From Linnemannia hyalina (Eukaryota > Mortierellomycota > Mortierellomycetes > Mortierellales > Mortierellaceae), in assembly GCA_019671135.1 (NCBI GenBank), contig JAHRHY010000002.1, positions 372,001 through 436,000 on the forward strand: a stretch of 64,000 nt of DNA, read 5' to 3'. The notes under the pieces were generated by a model. That model saw only the letters and a list, made by a program, of their open reading frames with translations, was not told where the DNA came from and ran no database searches. This document shows, piece by piece, positions 37,676 through 51,836 of this stretch. Made by a program: the position numbers and the translations under genes. Position 1 is the first letter of the stretch. Every line of letters begins with the position of its first letter.

Positions 37676-39174
37676 ACAATACTGCTGTGGGTTTAGGTTT
37701 TGAGTCAGGTCCAAAAACATACAATGACATGGCACGAAGGAGAAAGGGGAGGCACGTTGTAGTGTCGAAGGGGTGTGTGGTCAATGAATGTGTGAAGTGA
37801 AGAAAGTTTATTTCTTTAGTGGAGAAATAAAGAGTGGACAATACCGCACGGTTGGATGATCATCTCCTTCCTCCCTTTCCTCCGTCGCTTTTGCCCTTTC
37901 TCGATCAAAAAATATAAAATAAAATTCAGGGACTAAGTTGTTTGTTGTTCCTTGTTCCTGAAAAATAGTACCCAACAGCACCTCCCTAGCCCTCTTCGCG
38001 TCCTCAGTCTGTATTTTTTTTTGGTTGCTGACATACTCTTCTCTCCCCCCAAAAAACATCCACCGTGGTATACTGTGAGAATCATTAGACAAAACCACCA
38101 ATGGGACCTATGTTTGATAGATGGTAGTAATGGGAGCAATATCCCTCAACTAGGACGGGTTCCCACTTATGGGAGGCGATGCAGGTCAATGCGAATGATG
38201 GAGTTCTTGTCATCCGCAAATTCAGGGGCAAACACTAATCATTCGACAAACACAGTTCACTACTAATCAAAGTAGAGCCCTTGTACTACGAAAAGCCACT
38301 TCCTCCTCTTTCTTCTCTCTCTCTCTGTGTGCGTGTAGTAGGTGTACATGTCACAATGATGGATAAGCAATGGACATGAGCAATGGTTGGAAATGTGGCG
38401 AGTTTGCGCCCAATTCTGTAATTAGTGACTTGCAGGAGAAGAACGAACGGAAAGAGGTAGAATGAAAGGAGTAAGAAAAAGAGGAGTGAGATGGGTACAA
38501 GGAGAGGATGATCCTCTTTCCTTTGTTTTTTCTTTCTTGACATGCACCTCTATGTACGCTTGAAAGCCAACTCAAGAATCAATGGTAATGGTGCGATGGT
38601 TAGTGAGGGTACAAATGGTTGTATTAGAAAACATAAATTCTGCACTGCACCCCCCTGTTTTTTTTGTCTGTCTTGTCAGACAATGGAGGGGAGCGTGTGT
38701 TAAGCAAGGGTCTTCGAGATTACGTGTGTCAATCTGTGGGTAAAGGCAAAGAGGACGGACATGAGAAAATAAAAAGGGACAAACGCAGGTGCCAAGTGCA
38801 CATTGATACACACCCGTGCCCTTTCTTCGACCTGCTCTTTCTCCATCCCCCCCCCCCCCCCTAACCACAGAAGTACTGAAGAAGAGGAAGAAGAGCGACA
38901 GAGCCGAGAGTCATTGGAATATTATTAATGAATGGATAAATGGCCATGGTCTAGTGATTCAGTGAATGAGAGAGTGTGGGGAGGGATGTACCTTCTACCG
39001 TAGGCGGATGGATGAGATCGATGGTGTACATGTACATACAAGGAGTACCACCCATTGAACCATGGCCATGGGCGTTATGATTAGGGTCTACTCGAACTCG
39101 ATCCTCTCTTCTTTTGTTCTCTTGGAGTAAAGGACGTCTGTTCATCCACCCACCCCTTTTCTTCCGTTGGTAAA

Positions 39175-39205
<31 letters not shown>

Positions 39206-40083
39206 CACCCCTTACCCAATGGTTTCTCCTCTTTCGTTTATTATACCCCCATGTCCCTTCCTCTTCCTCTCCTTCTCTCCTTCTCTCCTCTTTCCCTTTT
39301 TTCCGATTTCTCCGTTCATCATCGACACATATTGCTGTCACTCACCCCATCCCCACTGATACCACCCTTGCCACCACCCTTGCACGTCAACCTGACTCAT
39401 CGCCTTCTCCTCTCCCTTCCTCTCACACAACCACTGCCCTTGACGATCCGTTGATCCTACTACATCCACACCGAGACCTTACTTCCTTATCCTCCTCTCA
39501 ACAACTCTCGACATCGCTCGACAACAGTCCACAACATCAGCGGCGGTCTCCACCTCACAATCCACACCCTCCTTATTACGCGACATCCACCTCATTTTTT
39601 TTTGCCACCAAAAAGTAACGTAAAATTTCCCAACAAGCTCGACAAGGTAAACCAACAAACAGACATCGTCATTCACAAATGAACGGACCACCTTTCAATA
39701 ACCGAATCGACATAAGGAAGGACGTGAGGAAATAACTCAAAGGGCAGTTCGTCCTGCGGAGATCAAGGAAGAGGATTGATGATGACCCTCACCTGGTCCT
39801 ACTCTCGAGCATTTCTCCCTCCATCCTCTCCTCTTCCTGCCACAGTTCTTTCCCTTTCATGCCTTCATCATTCATGCATCTTTTTGGGCCAATTGTCCGG
39901 TAGTGCAGTTGAAAAAGGAGAACAACAAGAAGTAGAAAGTATATGTGTGTGAACACAAGTCATGGGCATTGTCTTCTTCTCCTGAGGACCTGAGGACCGG
40001 AAAAACAAGGATGGAGGATCTCTCTACTTTTTTTTTTTTTGCGAATGGGCCTGTTTTGTGCATGCAATAGACCGACCATGCAC

Positions 40084-40120
40084 AACAAACAAACAAACAA
40101 ACAAACAAACAAACAAAAAA
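40084..40120. repeat. (CAAA)n microsatellite
   Basis: About eight copies of a CAAA tetranucleotide ending in an A run. Confidence 0.85.
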
Positions 40121-40320
40121 AATTGGCTCTTCCTTTTTCGCCTTCCCCTCACTCTATCAACCCATCATCCAGGCATGGTCAGTGGGGACTTTATTTGACT
40201 GCATTGCCTTTTAAAGAGCCAAGATGACGGGCGAATTACTTTACACGCGCGAAAGAGAGGTAAAGGGAGTACGACTAAAAAGGTTGAGTGTGAGCTGACA
40301 ATGGCAAGAAGAGTGTGGTG

Positions 40321-40326
40321 AGAGAG

Positions 40327-40363
<37 letters not shown>
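40321..40363. repeat. (GA)n microsatellite
   Basis: An almost perfect GA run with one C interruption near its start. Confidence 0.85.
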
Positions 40364-40366
<3 letters not shown>

Positions 40367-40540
40367 ACGAGAGTGAATAGGAAGAGAGAAAAATGAAGAA
40401 AATGATGTCAAAGTTGAGTTTGGACATAGTCCAGGATATCTGAATGTAAAGCTAAGCTTTTGCGCGCGTTTTTGCGCTTTGGCGTAAAGAAAGGGATGAG
40501 CCATGATTTGAGGCCCACGGTCTGTCTGTCCGTCTGTCGG

Positions 40541-40580
40541 ACATGCACAACATGCACAACATGCACAACATGCACAACAT
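40541..40580. repeat. 9-nt tandem repeat
   Basis: The unit ACATGCACA is repeated about 4.5 times. It gives a His-Val-Val pattern in one minus-strand open frame, which is an artefact of the repeat. Just before it there are CTGT-type short repeats. Confidence 0.8.
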
Positions 40581-42512
40581 GTACACAGGGTACAAACAAA
40601 AAATATTATCAAAGCACCTAATTGCATTGCTGTGAGGGCAAAGATGCCGTCAACAAACACAGGGGGAAAGGAAGGACGAGATAAACAACATGCCATGCCA
40701 TGAAGCCACAACACAACCACGACTCTCTCCTTCCTTCTCTCACGTACTCGCTTTCTCGCACATACACTGGTCATTTTTCCTTGATTATATTAGTATGTGC
40801 CCCCTCCTCTTCCTCCTTTTCGCTTTTGCTTTTTCATGGCCTATTCTGCCCTATCATGATCAAAGTCTAACCAAGAGGGGTCACTAAGGCTCACGCAGTG
40901 TTCAAGCAAGAGCATGATGCAGAATAATAATTACCTCGCATAGCATCACACACACCCCCTTCCTTGGTCTTGATCCCTCAACGGCTGTCACCCTTTCTTT
41001 TTTTTGCCATTTCACGACAGCTGCTTCTTGGATTTGTGTGGAGCGGGTGAACCAACAGCAGGACCTACGAAAACGTTCTTTTCCCGCTCCATTGGATTGT
41101 GGCAAAGATCATCAAGGGCTCTCTTTTCTTCTTATTGGCTCTTTGCTACCTCTGTACCCCTGCCGGTGCCCATTGCAGTGGCTGTGATAATGGTGATGAT
41201 GATCACAATGATTACGGTTGCTCGCTTGTGAAAGAGATCTGTTGGGCGTTGCGCTGAAGTCATTTTTACCACCCTGGTTTGCAACTCTTCTTTATTAGCA
41301 TGAATCATACATGTTGTTATGCATCGTCCTCTTTACTTCTATCCCCCTGTTGTCTCTGGCGGTTACACACGCAATGCCCACCCCTTAGACTCGACTCCGA
41401 TTCACCTTTCTTCACCCCTCTTTCCTGTCTCTGTTTTATTTGTTTCCCTCCTTCTCAGAACTGGAGGTTGTGAACGGCAATGATGGAATGATATCCCCAG
41501 TCTATACCTCTCTCGATTGCCAATGGACCCCTCTTTTTTTTGTCTCTCTTTTTGGTTCATCTCCTCCTCACTCACACTGACTTTTGCACGCCGTGTCCGC
41601 TCTATTTACTCATCCACTTTCCTAAAACCCATTGTCACTAGATCAGAAACCCTTTCTCTCTCCCTCTCTCATTCTGTTCCACTCACTCTCAACTCGGCCA
41701 TTTCTTATTATCCGCGATAAAACCCTGGTTTGACTTTAGGTTACTTACTCTCCTAAAGAGCCAACCCAGCCCTGTCCGCTCTAAAAATTGGTACCTTTGT
41801 CTCCCTTTTTGCTAGTGATTTTTCATGGACAAGTTGCACGTTGTATTTCTTTTAGGGGGGAAGTGATGTACAACGAGTACCCTATCCCTCTCCCTCATCC
41901 ACAGTGCAGTGTACTACAATTCCCCCGACTTTTGTCTTTGTTTCTGTTTCTTTTTATTCATTTCTTTGGCCCTGCTTTTCTTTACAACCACCCCCTGGTC
42001 CTTCCCTTCCCTTTAGCCGGGCACCTCAGTCTCGACCATTCATTCAAAGGCCCTTTTTTTTTAGTTGCTTCCATGCAATTCATATTGGGACAGAGCATTG
42101 ACAAGGGTGACCCACGACAGCTGCCTTGTTGGTTTAGTAGCAGCCTGGACTCCTATCTTTTGCTCAGATACATTTTCTTCCAACGGCAACAATCTCGATC
42201 GCATTCTATCCCTCTCCTTCCCTTCCCTTTGAGAGACAAAGAGGGACCGTGGTTTTCCAATCAGCCATTCTTACACATGCTCCCTACCCTTATAAAGAGA
42301 TGACCAGAGGTCGCTCTTCCATCTCTCAAAACGCTCCTTTGAAAAATCATTTGTTGAAAGGAAAGAACACGCAAAATAACGCCCGCATTGCATTACTCCC
42401 TCTCACCCGTAAATCGATAGAGCGCCATCCCATCCCATCCCATCTTTTTTTTTTTTTTTTGAGCGAGAAAAGCAAACCATAGAAATCTGCACTCCCTTTT
42501 TCACCCCCCGAT

Positions 42513-45500
42513 ATGCCATCGTCGTCCTCCTCGCTTGCGACCTGGGGCAGCAGGCTTCTGTCTCTCCCCCGACACGGTCAAGGAAACGACGCACACGGTC
42601 ATGAGCAAGGTCAAGGAGAAGGAGGACAACAAGCACACGCACAAGGAGTCGCAGATGGACAGGGACAAGGACAACAAGACTCTTCTGACCTCGACGTCCT
42701 CCTCCTCTCCGTGGCCACACCAGACTCGATACATGGTGGTCACTCAATATCAACACCTTCGAGAGCAGTATGCAGCAACAGCGGGAGCATGCTTGATCCA
42801 TCTGCAGCTGCAACCGAGCGTGTAGCTGTCGCAACTCCCCTACCAACAACAGCATCGACAGCCTTGCTTTCTACATCGTCGTCGTCAATGGCTTTATCCC
42901 TTTCACAACATCACCATCATCCCAACCAATCGCCTTCTCCTTTCCTTCCTTCCTGTCCGTCCTCTTCTTCACCTCTATCGACTCCTTCCTCCTCTGCTTC
43001 TTCTTCACCTCAACAACACAACTCCCACTACAGCCAATTGCAGCAACAACCCCCTAGAATAATTGGCACTACATCTGAAGAAGCAGCAGGAACCACACTT
43101 GCTTCTCCCAAAAGCGAGATCGACAGAACCACTACCTTCGATTATACTACAGTGTCAACAACAACACCGCAGCCAAAATCGCAACCACAGCAACCATCAT
43201 TAACAGCTACAGCGCCACAGTCGTTGCAGCAGGAGCAACAACACCATCCTTCTCTTTCGCGTTTCCACTCCACTTCATCCTTCTCTGCTTTCTCCCTTCC
43301 TCCCGACAGACCCGCCCCTCCCCCTCCTCGCTCTCCTCCTTCCCCAACTTCATCTTCGAATAACTTTCTCCGTCGTCCTACTCGCAACCCCTTTCGTACA
43401 TCATCGTCCACTTCGTACAACAAGCAGTCAACCACAGTCGCCGACCCTTCCCTACCACCATTGGCAACTGCCTCTTCTTTGTTTTCTTTCAGAGGAAAAA
43501 AGAAAAAGGCAACACCAACTCGACAAGAGCAAGAAAAGGAACTCCCACCAACTCCTCCTCATTTCTCTTCTCGATCGCCCTTTGCTCATTCTAATTCACC
43601 TCATTCAGCACCCCGTCCACCCTCGATTCGTTCCATCACTTCTTCACTCTCTGGGTCTATTAAACTTACGCTCTCTAAATTCCTCCATCCTAAACAGACC
43701 AACAGTACCACCAACTCTCCCTCGGGTTCACTCAAAGGATCGGTTGCAAGTAGTATCTTCAGCATCAAACGACGTCGTCGCCTCCCTCTCCCCTTCTGGA
43801 CCGGCGACTCATCCCCTTCTCCTTCTCCTTCTTCGAGCGACACCGACCAGGAAGCGACCACTCCTCCTTCTCGGCCACGTCCACGCCTTGCCAGCTCAAT
43901 CAGCAAGTCGCCTTCAGTTGAATTCCCGACAACAACGACCATGCAGCAAGTCGAATACATGCCAGACTCGACACAGTACAATGGACCATCCTTTCACCAT
44001 GATGTGTCACCATTGCCCCTCCATCCCTCGTCTTCCTCCTCCACCCTGCAGAAACAGACCCTGTCCTCAAAACGAATGCGTCCACCCCTATCTGAGATAT
44101 CCACAGCCAACATCCCGTCCTCTTCAACTACCCTGATCTCAAGCGACGCCAATGCCAATCAACTGCAGCAGTTGCAACAGCAGACCTCATACCCTCTTTC
44201 CTCTCGCTCGACCCACAAAAGTATTACTATTCCTACTTCGACTCGCATTAATCCTAATCAGAGCAGCATAACAGAGGACCAAGCCAAGCATCTGCATGAA
44301 CGCGCACGTTTCGTTGCCTCCTCGTCTTCCTCCTCGACACAACAACCTCCTGAACTGGTGACCACAGAGACTGCACTCACCGACTGTATCAACAACAACA
44401 ACAACAACAACAACAACGACGGCGCTATGATAGGAGCTTTGGGTAACAATTCATCGTCTCGCTTACCCGACCAGCCATCTCAAAACACTCGCTTGCATGT
44501 CCATGGCCAAAGTGTGACCTCGCCTCTCTCGGAGACCTCTACTCCTACCTCTATTACGACCTCGCGGACAAAGGGCGACAAAAAGTGGACCACACGAGCC
44601 AACCTCTCGCGCGACGCCCGGGCGATCAAGACCCGCATCCGTCGTCTCTGGATGGACCCCAGCCAAGAGGTGCACAGCAGAACGAAGCGTGATCCCAAGG
44701 TAAATTCTTTTGGTCTTTAGTATTGTTGTTGGTGTCGTTGTCCACTTCACTTCACTTCACTTCATTCGCTCCTTTTTTTTTTTTTGTTATTTTTGCATTT
44801 CTTCCCAGCCCGCCTCCCTTATTTTTCCTTCATGTCCTATTCTACCCTCACCCTTCCTCTTTTTTTTCCGCCACCCTTTCGTCCATGTTCTCCCTTCTCC
44901 ACTCACCCCATTCTATCCGCACAAGCAACGGTCCACCGTTGAGGAGCAATGCAGGCCCGCACGCACTCACACAATCAGAAATTGGTCATTGTTGTTGAAG
45001 AGGGCCTATCCAATTGATTTTTATTTATGTTTGGTTTACCCCTGAATACTATTTCTCTCTTTTTTTTTTTTGCTCCCATGTCCACTCTTCTTTTCCATTG
45101 AACTTGGGCCTTCAGTTGAACCTGTCCATCCTTTTCTTTTTTTTTGCCCCCTGGGTCCCCACCCCATTCCCACTTTTTTTCCTGTCCGATACTACTTCCC
45201 CCAACTCGCCTCCTCCCTCCTTTCATTTTCCAGAATCGGTATCAACAACACCCCTTGCTTTCTATTTTCTTTCCTTCTTTCTTACCTTTTGTTTTTCTCT
45301 TGAAACCGTAGAACCAATACCTCCTCTTGGAAGAATCCCTTACAGGAATACTCCAGATCGTGCCGCCTATCATCCAGAATGCGCGGATACCCAAATCAAG
45401 CCCCATGGGACTATCTTACCCAGCAGCAGCTTATTCCGACTCGACCAGTAGCAGCAGCCTCCCTCACCCTCACCCCCGGATAATGCCCATGTCAATGGAC

Positions 45501-48500
45501 TTTTCTGCTGCCACCGGTAGTACCATCTCGCCTCCCCACCCATTATCTGCACCACCTGTCCAGCATTCTTTCCATCCTCCTTCGCCCTCGCTCATCGGAA
45601 GTGCTCTGCCGAAATCAAGCGGAGGGTCAACCAACAACTCTATGACCACCACAACGACAGGGCCAGTCCACACTCGTGCTCGGACCACCTCCTCTAATTC
45701 GACCTCCACCATCAGCGCCACGAGATATCAGATTGCGACCAGCATGCTTCAACCGTCTGAACCCCCTTTTATGGACATTGCGCAGCCCACCCTCCGTTCC
45801 CCCACCAGTGGTGCATCTCTGGGCGAACCTTCGCTTAGTACGTTCGCCGCTGCTGTTGCCGCTGCAGCCTCTCTATCATCCACTAGCCCGTCTTTAACAA
45901 CTGACACACGGCCCACCGCGCCTGGCATGGCTGAGAGCAACAATATTTTGATCTCCAAGTTGCTCTCGCTTTCCAACGCGTTCACTGGATCGATCCGAGC
46001 GTTGTGTGAGCAACAGAACGAAAAGGTGCTAAGATTCGACGACGACATGATCCTGGAACTGTTGACGCGTTGGGAACAGGAGGCTGGTAGAGAGGAGGAA
46101 GATGGGTCTGTGTCAGAGCCAGATGATAACTCGAGCACGACCTCTTTGGTCACCCTTGGCGCCACCAATGCTCTGGAACGGTATCAGATCATTGTGGGAC
46201 GTGTCTGGGAGGAGACGGATGTGATCTTGTCATGCATCCGCAAGATCCGGGATCTCGTTGAGTTTGGACGGATGCAGCACTACTCGGACTTTGATGATGA
46301 TGACTCGGAGGAAGATGCCATTGAGAAAGATGAAGTCATCAAGAAGGTGCGCCCTTTGTTTTGTTGTTATTGTTTCAGTGCGGTCTTATTTCAGTGCAGT
46401 TGTCTAACTTGTTTTTTCTTTTGGCTATGTTCACTCTAGAGCTTGTATTCGAGGATCCTCTTCCATGCGAACGGGTTGGTGACGGTGTTGGGTGAGTTTC
46501 TGGAGTGTGTCTCAGGAATCCAACGACTGGTCAGCACTATCAAGACGCAGAGGGAGAGTCAGGAGGACAACCGCGACGACCTGTACCTCAACAACGGATC
46601 CCCAGTTGACAATGGATTCGACCAGCAGTCGTCGTCAGTCGTCGATTTTATCGCGGATGACCCTATCCCGGTCAAACATCTCGACCCAGCTCTGATGCGC
46701 AAGCTCAAGCGCAAGAATCGGTTCAAGACAATGGCGGAGAAGGTGCGGCGGTCGTTCTCGGATTTCGCCAAGCGGTCGACTACATCGTTGCTCGCGGTCT
46801 TTCCTCCTCTGGGCGACGGCACAAACGACGGGTTCCATTGGGACTCATATTCGGATGGAGAGTACTACTCTGAAGAGTGGGTTGGGACTGAGTATGGGGG
46901 TTCGCACGTCGCGGACGAGGACAGTATTGTGCGAACGCTGTCCCCGCCTGATAGTCCTGGGATCAGGTCGGAAAAGTTTTATGGCCGCCATCGTCGTCTC
47001 AGTTCAAAGGACACTTCTGGATTACCCGAGCAATACTGGCCTGGGTCGACTCGATTGGGTTTCTCGGATGACGGCATGAGCCCGACGAATTCGATTCATC
47101 CTACCTCGCCCTTCAGCACATCCTCATCGTCGATCCCAATTGCGAGTGGTAGTCCTGGTGGTAACTTTGTGGGTGGCACCAGTATGGCCATGTCGAGGAG
47201 TATGAGCTCTGAGCGGACTGTCAACACCATCGCTACACGACTTCACATGGATTCGCCCAACAATGCGGCTTCGCCTACAAGAAAGTCTCTTGAGTTCCTT
47301 CGAGAGTCGATGGAATTGACAGAGCATTCTTCGAGCGTTACTGACGCTATGGCTATGACATCTTCCCTTCAGCCTACACCGCCCACCCAGACTGACGTCA
47401 AGGAAAAGCGACAGTCAAATCTCTTTCAACGAAAGAGCATCCAGGTAACTTTTGAGATTGATCTTTGGTGGCAAATATTTCGCGGGTGATTAGTCCAGCC
47501 TTCTTGACACCTCCCCTCCCATCAAATAGGCACCCACAATTACTGGAATCAGTATTTCGGCACCGATTCCTATTGACCCAAGACCTTACTCGGCCTACTC
47601 GTCGCCAGGAGAATCACAGACACCCTCCCGGAACAATTACCGTGTTCGACCCCCACGACCTCCAAACTCACTCCCACCCATGCCACCTTCGCCCACCCTA
47701 GCAGCATCCTCTCGAGATGACTCATTCGAGAATTCTATTGGGTCTGATTCTTCTATCTTCAAGCCAAATTCCACCCACAGGACCAGTTCATACCTCGCTT
47801 CTAGGAGCATCTCTCCGCTCCAGACTTCTCCTTTGATTTTAGACTCGCCTTTCACTCGCCAGACCAGTATCCGGATGGGCAACGACAGGAACCGGTACTC
47901 TGTCAAGATGCCCGAAGATGAGCAATGGGATCACCAGCTTTCCGAATTCAACACCGTCTTGTCTACTAACGGCAGCAGCAGCAGCAATGGTAGTAACAAT
48001 AGTCCCCGTAGTAGCGGTGGCAACTTTCCGGGATCGTTCTGGAGGCGCCGGAGCTATAATGATGCACTGGAGAAGAGCTGGCAGTCGATGAGACAGGATT
48101 CTTTTGTTTTATCCTCAGGTGGCGCTTTTGATACTTCGTTGCCTTCTACACCGAATGGTCCTGATTTCCGGTCGACGTTTGGGTTGGAGTCGAGTTCTTC
48201 GCAGGCACCTTCTCGTATGGCGTCTTTCGAGTTCATGATCCCCTTCATTTCGAGAGACGGAAACGCGGTATCTTCTTCCACTACACCGTCTAGACAGGGA
48301 AGTCGACCAGGATCGGGATCGGCGCTTTCCCAGGTTGAGTCAGAGCGGATGGCAACGATGACGATGATGGGCAACAACAATAGGCGGCACTCGAGTCCTT
48401 TGATCCTGGGTGCTGAGCGTGCCTTGTCGGATGCTCTTAGTCGACGACAGAGTGCCTCGTCTCAGAAGAGTCAGTCGACCATCAACTCGCAGCCACAGCA

Positions 48501-51500
48501 ACAACAACAACCTCAGCAGCAGGGTTCGTCTAACAGTAACTCTATCCACATGATGCCGACCGTTGACGAGAACTCCAAGCCCAAGAATGCCCCTCACCAT
48601 CGACAGGATCAGGATCAGGGTCCAGCTGAGGCTCAGACTCAGGCTCAGGCGCCAAGATTTAACGCTCCCGCTCCTTCAACTGACTCAGTCACGTTCACGG
48701 AATCTGACGCTCTGAGTATCAAACCTCGACCACCGCGACCCACTTACAAGAAGATGTCATCGGAGAGCAATATCCACCACAGTATTGCTGCTTCTCGTCA
48801 CAATGGTCCTTATGTGGCGACGACGAGTGAGACGACTACTTCAGAAGCTCATACGGAGAACACCAGTAATGGTCATAGGGAGTCTGAGGCCTTGGAGAGT
48901 CGCATTCCTGTTGATCCTGCCCGTAAGCCGGTGATTGGCCCTCGTTTCGGCGACATGAAGAAGGCGTAAGTTATTCTTGTTATGAAGGTTTCGCCATCCC
49001 TATATGAGCACTTTAACCATTCTGGCTAACCGTGATAATTTGATCCGCATGTATATAGATGGGAGATTCTCAACTTGGATGTCAAGCGATTGAACCAGTA
49101 CTCTCACATGCGCGCCTACGCCAAAGGACAACGTAAGCCTCTAATTATCTTTCACCTTTAGCTATCTTTTCTTTATCCCCTATGACATCGTTCAGTCGAG
49201 CACTTCGGTAACTCATACAAATATTTCTTTTCTAATCAACCTATTAGCTGTTCAGAACAACAGCTGGGCGTTGAATCACCCAAACGCACAGCAGAGCACG
49301 ACTTCCCCGCGCGTGTTGCATATCTGCGAGAATGGCGCTGATGTGCTTGTGATGGAGATGTTTGAAGGCCACTTGCAAGTCGTTGCTGGTTTGCTTGAGA
49401 AGCTCATTGAGCGACTTGCGGATGAGAACGCCCAGGGTAAAAGTCAGAGCACTATTTCATTTCGACAAACGCTGCTGCGAGTATAAAAAAAAATGATGCT
49501 AACAGTTGCCAATTCCCTTCATCTCGAGTAGATGCGGAGTATGTGAGTTGCTTTCTGCTGTCGCACTCGTTCTTTATTGACTCAGAGGACCTCTTGGATC
49601 GCCTGATCGCCCGTTTCCATATCCAGCCTCGTCAAGGCGAGATTCTCTACTTTAAGAAATGGCAGACCGTCATTCAAGTCAAGTAAGTCTCGTCTCTCCT
49701 TCTCTTAACGGGTCCACGGCTTTTCTGTAACCTGTAATAAGTATCTATGGTTGAATTTAATAACTGACGTTATATATTTTTATATATGTGTGTGTATGCA
49801 ATAGGATTCTGTGCGTGCTGATGCGATGGATCCAGATCCAGTATGAGGACTTTGAGTTGAACGCGAACTTGCTCAAGTCGTTGAGAAAGTTTCTGAAGGT
49901 TGATGTTCGGCAGGCGGGATTTGTTATGGAAGCCGAGTGTATCGATAAGAGCATCTCTATCAAGGTACAGTACATACTGCCTAGAGGTCAAATGGCCATG
50001 AATAAGGTTAACTTTGCATTGCATTAACACTTTTGTCTGATCTTCCGTTCAAACAGAGTCTGTCGCCGATCAAGAACTGCAGTGTGATCATGGAGCAAGG
50101 TCGGTTCTGCTTACAGAGATCCCGGACCCGAAAGATCTCCCTCTCTCGATCCCAGAACCCTCCTCTTCCCAGCCAATCATCCAACCTTACGTCCTCTACC
50201 CTAAGCCCCATCCCCCAATCTCCCGGCGAACAAACAATCGAATACGGGCCGACCCCAGAACTGGCGCCATCCTCACCCATTTTGCAACTGAACGGACAGG
50301 ATCTGGCGAGGTACCTGACATTGGCGGATATGAAAGCGTTCAGGAGTATTACGGTGTTTGAGTTAATGTCTGGGTGGTGGAAAAGGCGCCAAGCGGCTGA
50401 TAATAAGCTGAATGGCGGGAATGGAGGGCAGGATGAGGATGAGCCTAAATCGCCCTCGGGACTGAGTGTTGTTGAAGCTGAATGTGCGGAGGATGGAGCC
50501 ATTGAAGCCTTTACTCGGCGCGCCAACATGGTAAGTATTTCTCTTTGCTCTATGGCTCTGTCTTATTGGTTTTGTCTTTGTTGATTGTGCTAACAATATC
50601 TGCGTGTTCAATCCTTCCCTACTAATAGCTTAGCTACTGGGTGGCACATGAGATAGTGAGCACGGCCGGATCCAAGACCCGGAAACAACTCATCAAAAAG
50701 TTCATCGAAGTGGCCAAGATCTGCCGCCAACTGAACAACCTCCACACGTCCATGTTTATCGTCTCGGCCTTGACCTCCAAACCCGTCCGTCGCCTCAACT
50801 CGTCCTGGAAGTTGGTTTCTTCTAAAGATATGGAGACGTTGAAGAATTTGGAGGCGTTGATGGACCCTTCGGGGAATATGAGGTGTTATCGACAGGCGGT
50901 TGCGGAAGCTGATGCTCCAACTATTCCCTTCCTGCGTACGTTCTCTTTCATTATTTATTTTTTTTTACATTTTTTACTTTTTTTTTTGACATCGTTTCTC
51001 TATTGAGAAGCAAACGAACACAAAGTGGCTGACATACTCTCTATTGTTATTTTATTTCAATAGCCATTCTGTTGAAAGATATCACATTCATTCTGGACGG
51101 CAACTCGACAATGATCGCGTCCAAGGCAAACCTCACACCTCAAGCTCAGCCTAACCTTACCTCAGCCCCCATCTCAACCTCTGACTCTACTACTACCCCA
51201 ACATGCACGACTCCTCCACCCCCTACAACCCCTCCCACCTCTCCAAAATCCAAGAACACAGGAGCGCCATTAGTCAACTTTGACAAATTCCGTCGCCTGA
51301 CCCAATACGTCGAGAACGCAGTCGATATGGCGAAATCTGTCGACTATTCCTTCGAACACCAACTCCTCCGCCAGGCACGCGTCTTCCGTCCTTCTTCGCC
51401 ATCCCTCTATGGCGAAACTGACTCTGTGCATGGCAATGGAGGATCGTCGTCCCTTCTCGGTGGCAAGTCTGGTAGCACTCATGGGTTCCTGAATGGTTCC

Positions 51501-51836
51501 AGTAACGGAGGTGGACCGGCGCCGGATGGATCTAGGGGTGCATTGGATCATATCTCAGAAATTGTCGAGCGCCGCCTAGTCAAGGCCTCAGGACTGTATG
51601 GCGTCCACCAACGTGTGATTCAAGTCGAGTTCATCAACCGCGTTCAAGGTCCAAAGTCTAACGGCGCTTCTAGTCTCTGGAAGTCCTCTGGAGGGGATGG
51701 TGGATCGAATAATGGAAGTGTCCATGGGTCGATGGTCGGCAGTGGTGTGAGGTCGGATATGGTGATCCGTGCTGTGCAGGGCGAGGAAGAGTATTTGATG
51801 GGGCTCAGTCGAATGTGCGAACCTGCTCGTTGGTAA
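42513..51836 (+). CDS. Giant Ras guanine-nucleotide exchange factor (RasGEF_N + RasGEF)
   Basis: Eleven exons: 42513-44699, 45312-46346, 46440-47444, 47530-48965, 49059-49132, 49248-49436, 49532-49682, 49805-49964, 50057-50530, 50629-50935 and 51064-51836, giving 2596 aa. The phases all match. The first ~1880 residues are mostly disordered, rich in Ser, Pro, Thr and Gln, with several helical islands (for example LYSRILFHANGLVTVLGEF near 1075). A RasGEF_N domain lies at about 1935-2080 (FEGHLQVVAGLLEKLIERL, FLLSHSFFIDSEDLLDRL). The Cdc25-type catalytic domain lies at about 2140-2590 (NGQDLARYLTLADMKAFRSI, KKFIEVAKICRQLNNLHTSM, SALTSKPVRRL, ILLKDITFILDGN), with an acidic/Gly/Ser-rich insert inside. 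It should load GTP on a Ras- or Rap-like GTPase at the membrane. Confidence 0.9.
44742..44765 (+). repeat. (CACTT)n pentanucleotide repeat in RasGEF intron 1
   Basis: Four to five copies of CACTT lie inside the 612-nt first intron. Confidence 0.7.

Larger units (their letters stand above)
36142..42512. other. 6.4-kb gene-free region upstream of the RasGEF gene
   Basis: I find no supportable gene on either strand. It is full of simple sequence: GA runs (36993-37020, 40321-40363), long T or A runs, an AAAC run, a 9-nt tandem repeat and many pyrimidine tracts. The stretch 41500-42512 on the plus strand reads like a long leader or promoter for the RasGEF gene. Confidence 0.5.

Noticed and set aside
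40241..40774. 177-codon minus-strand frame with His-Val-Val and Cys-Ala-Cys repeats
   Set aside because: The pattern comes entirely from the 9-nt tandem repeat and the GA microsatellite.
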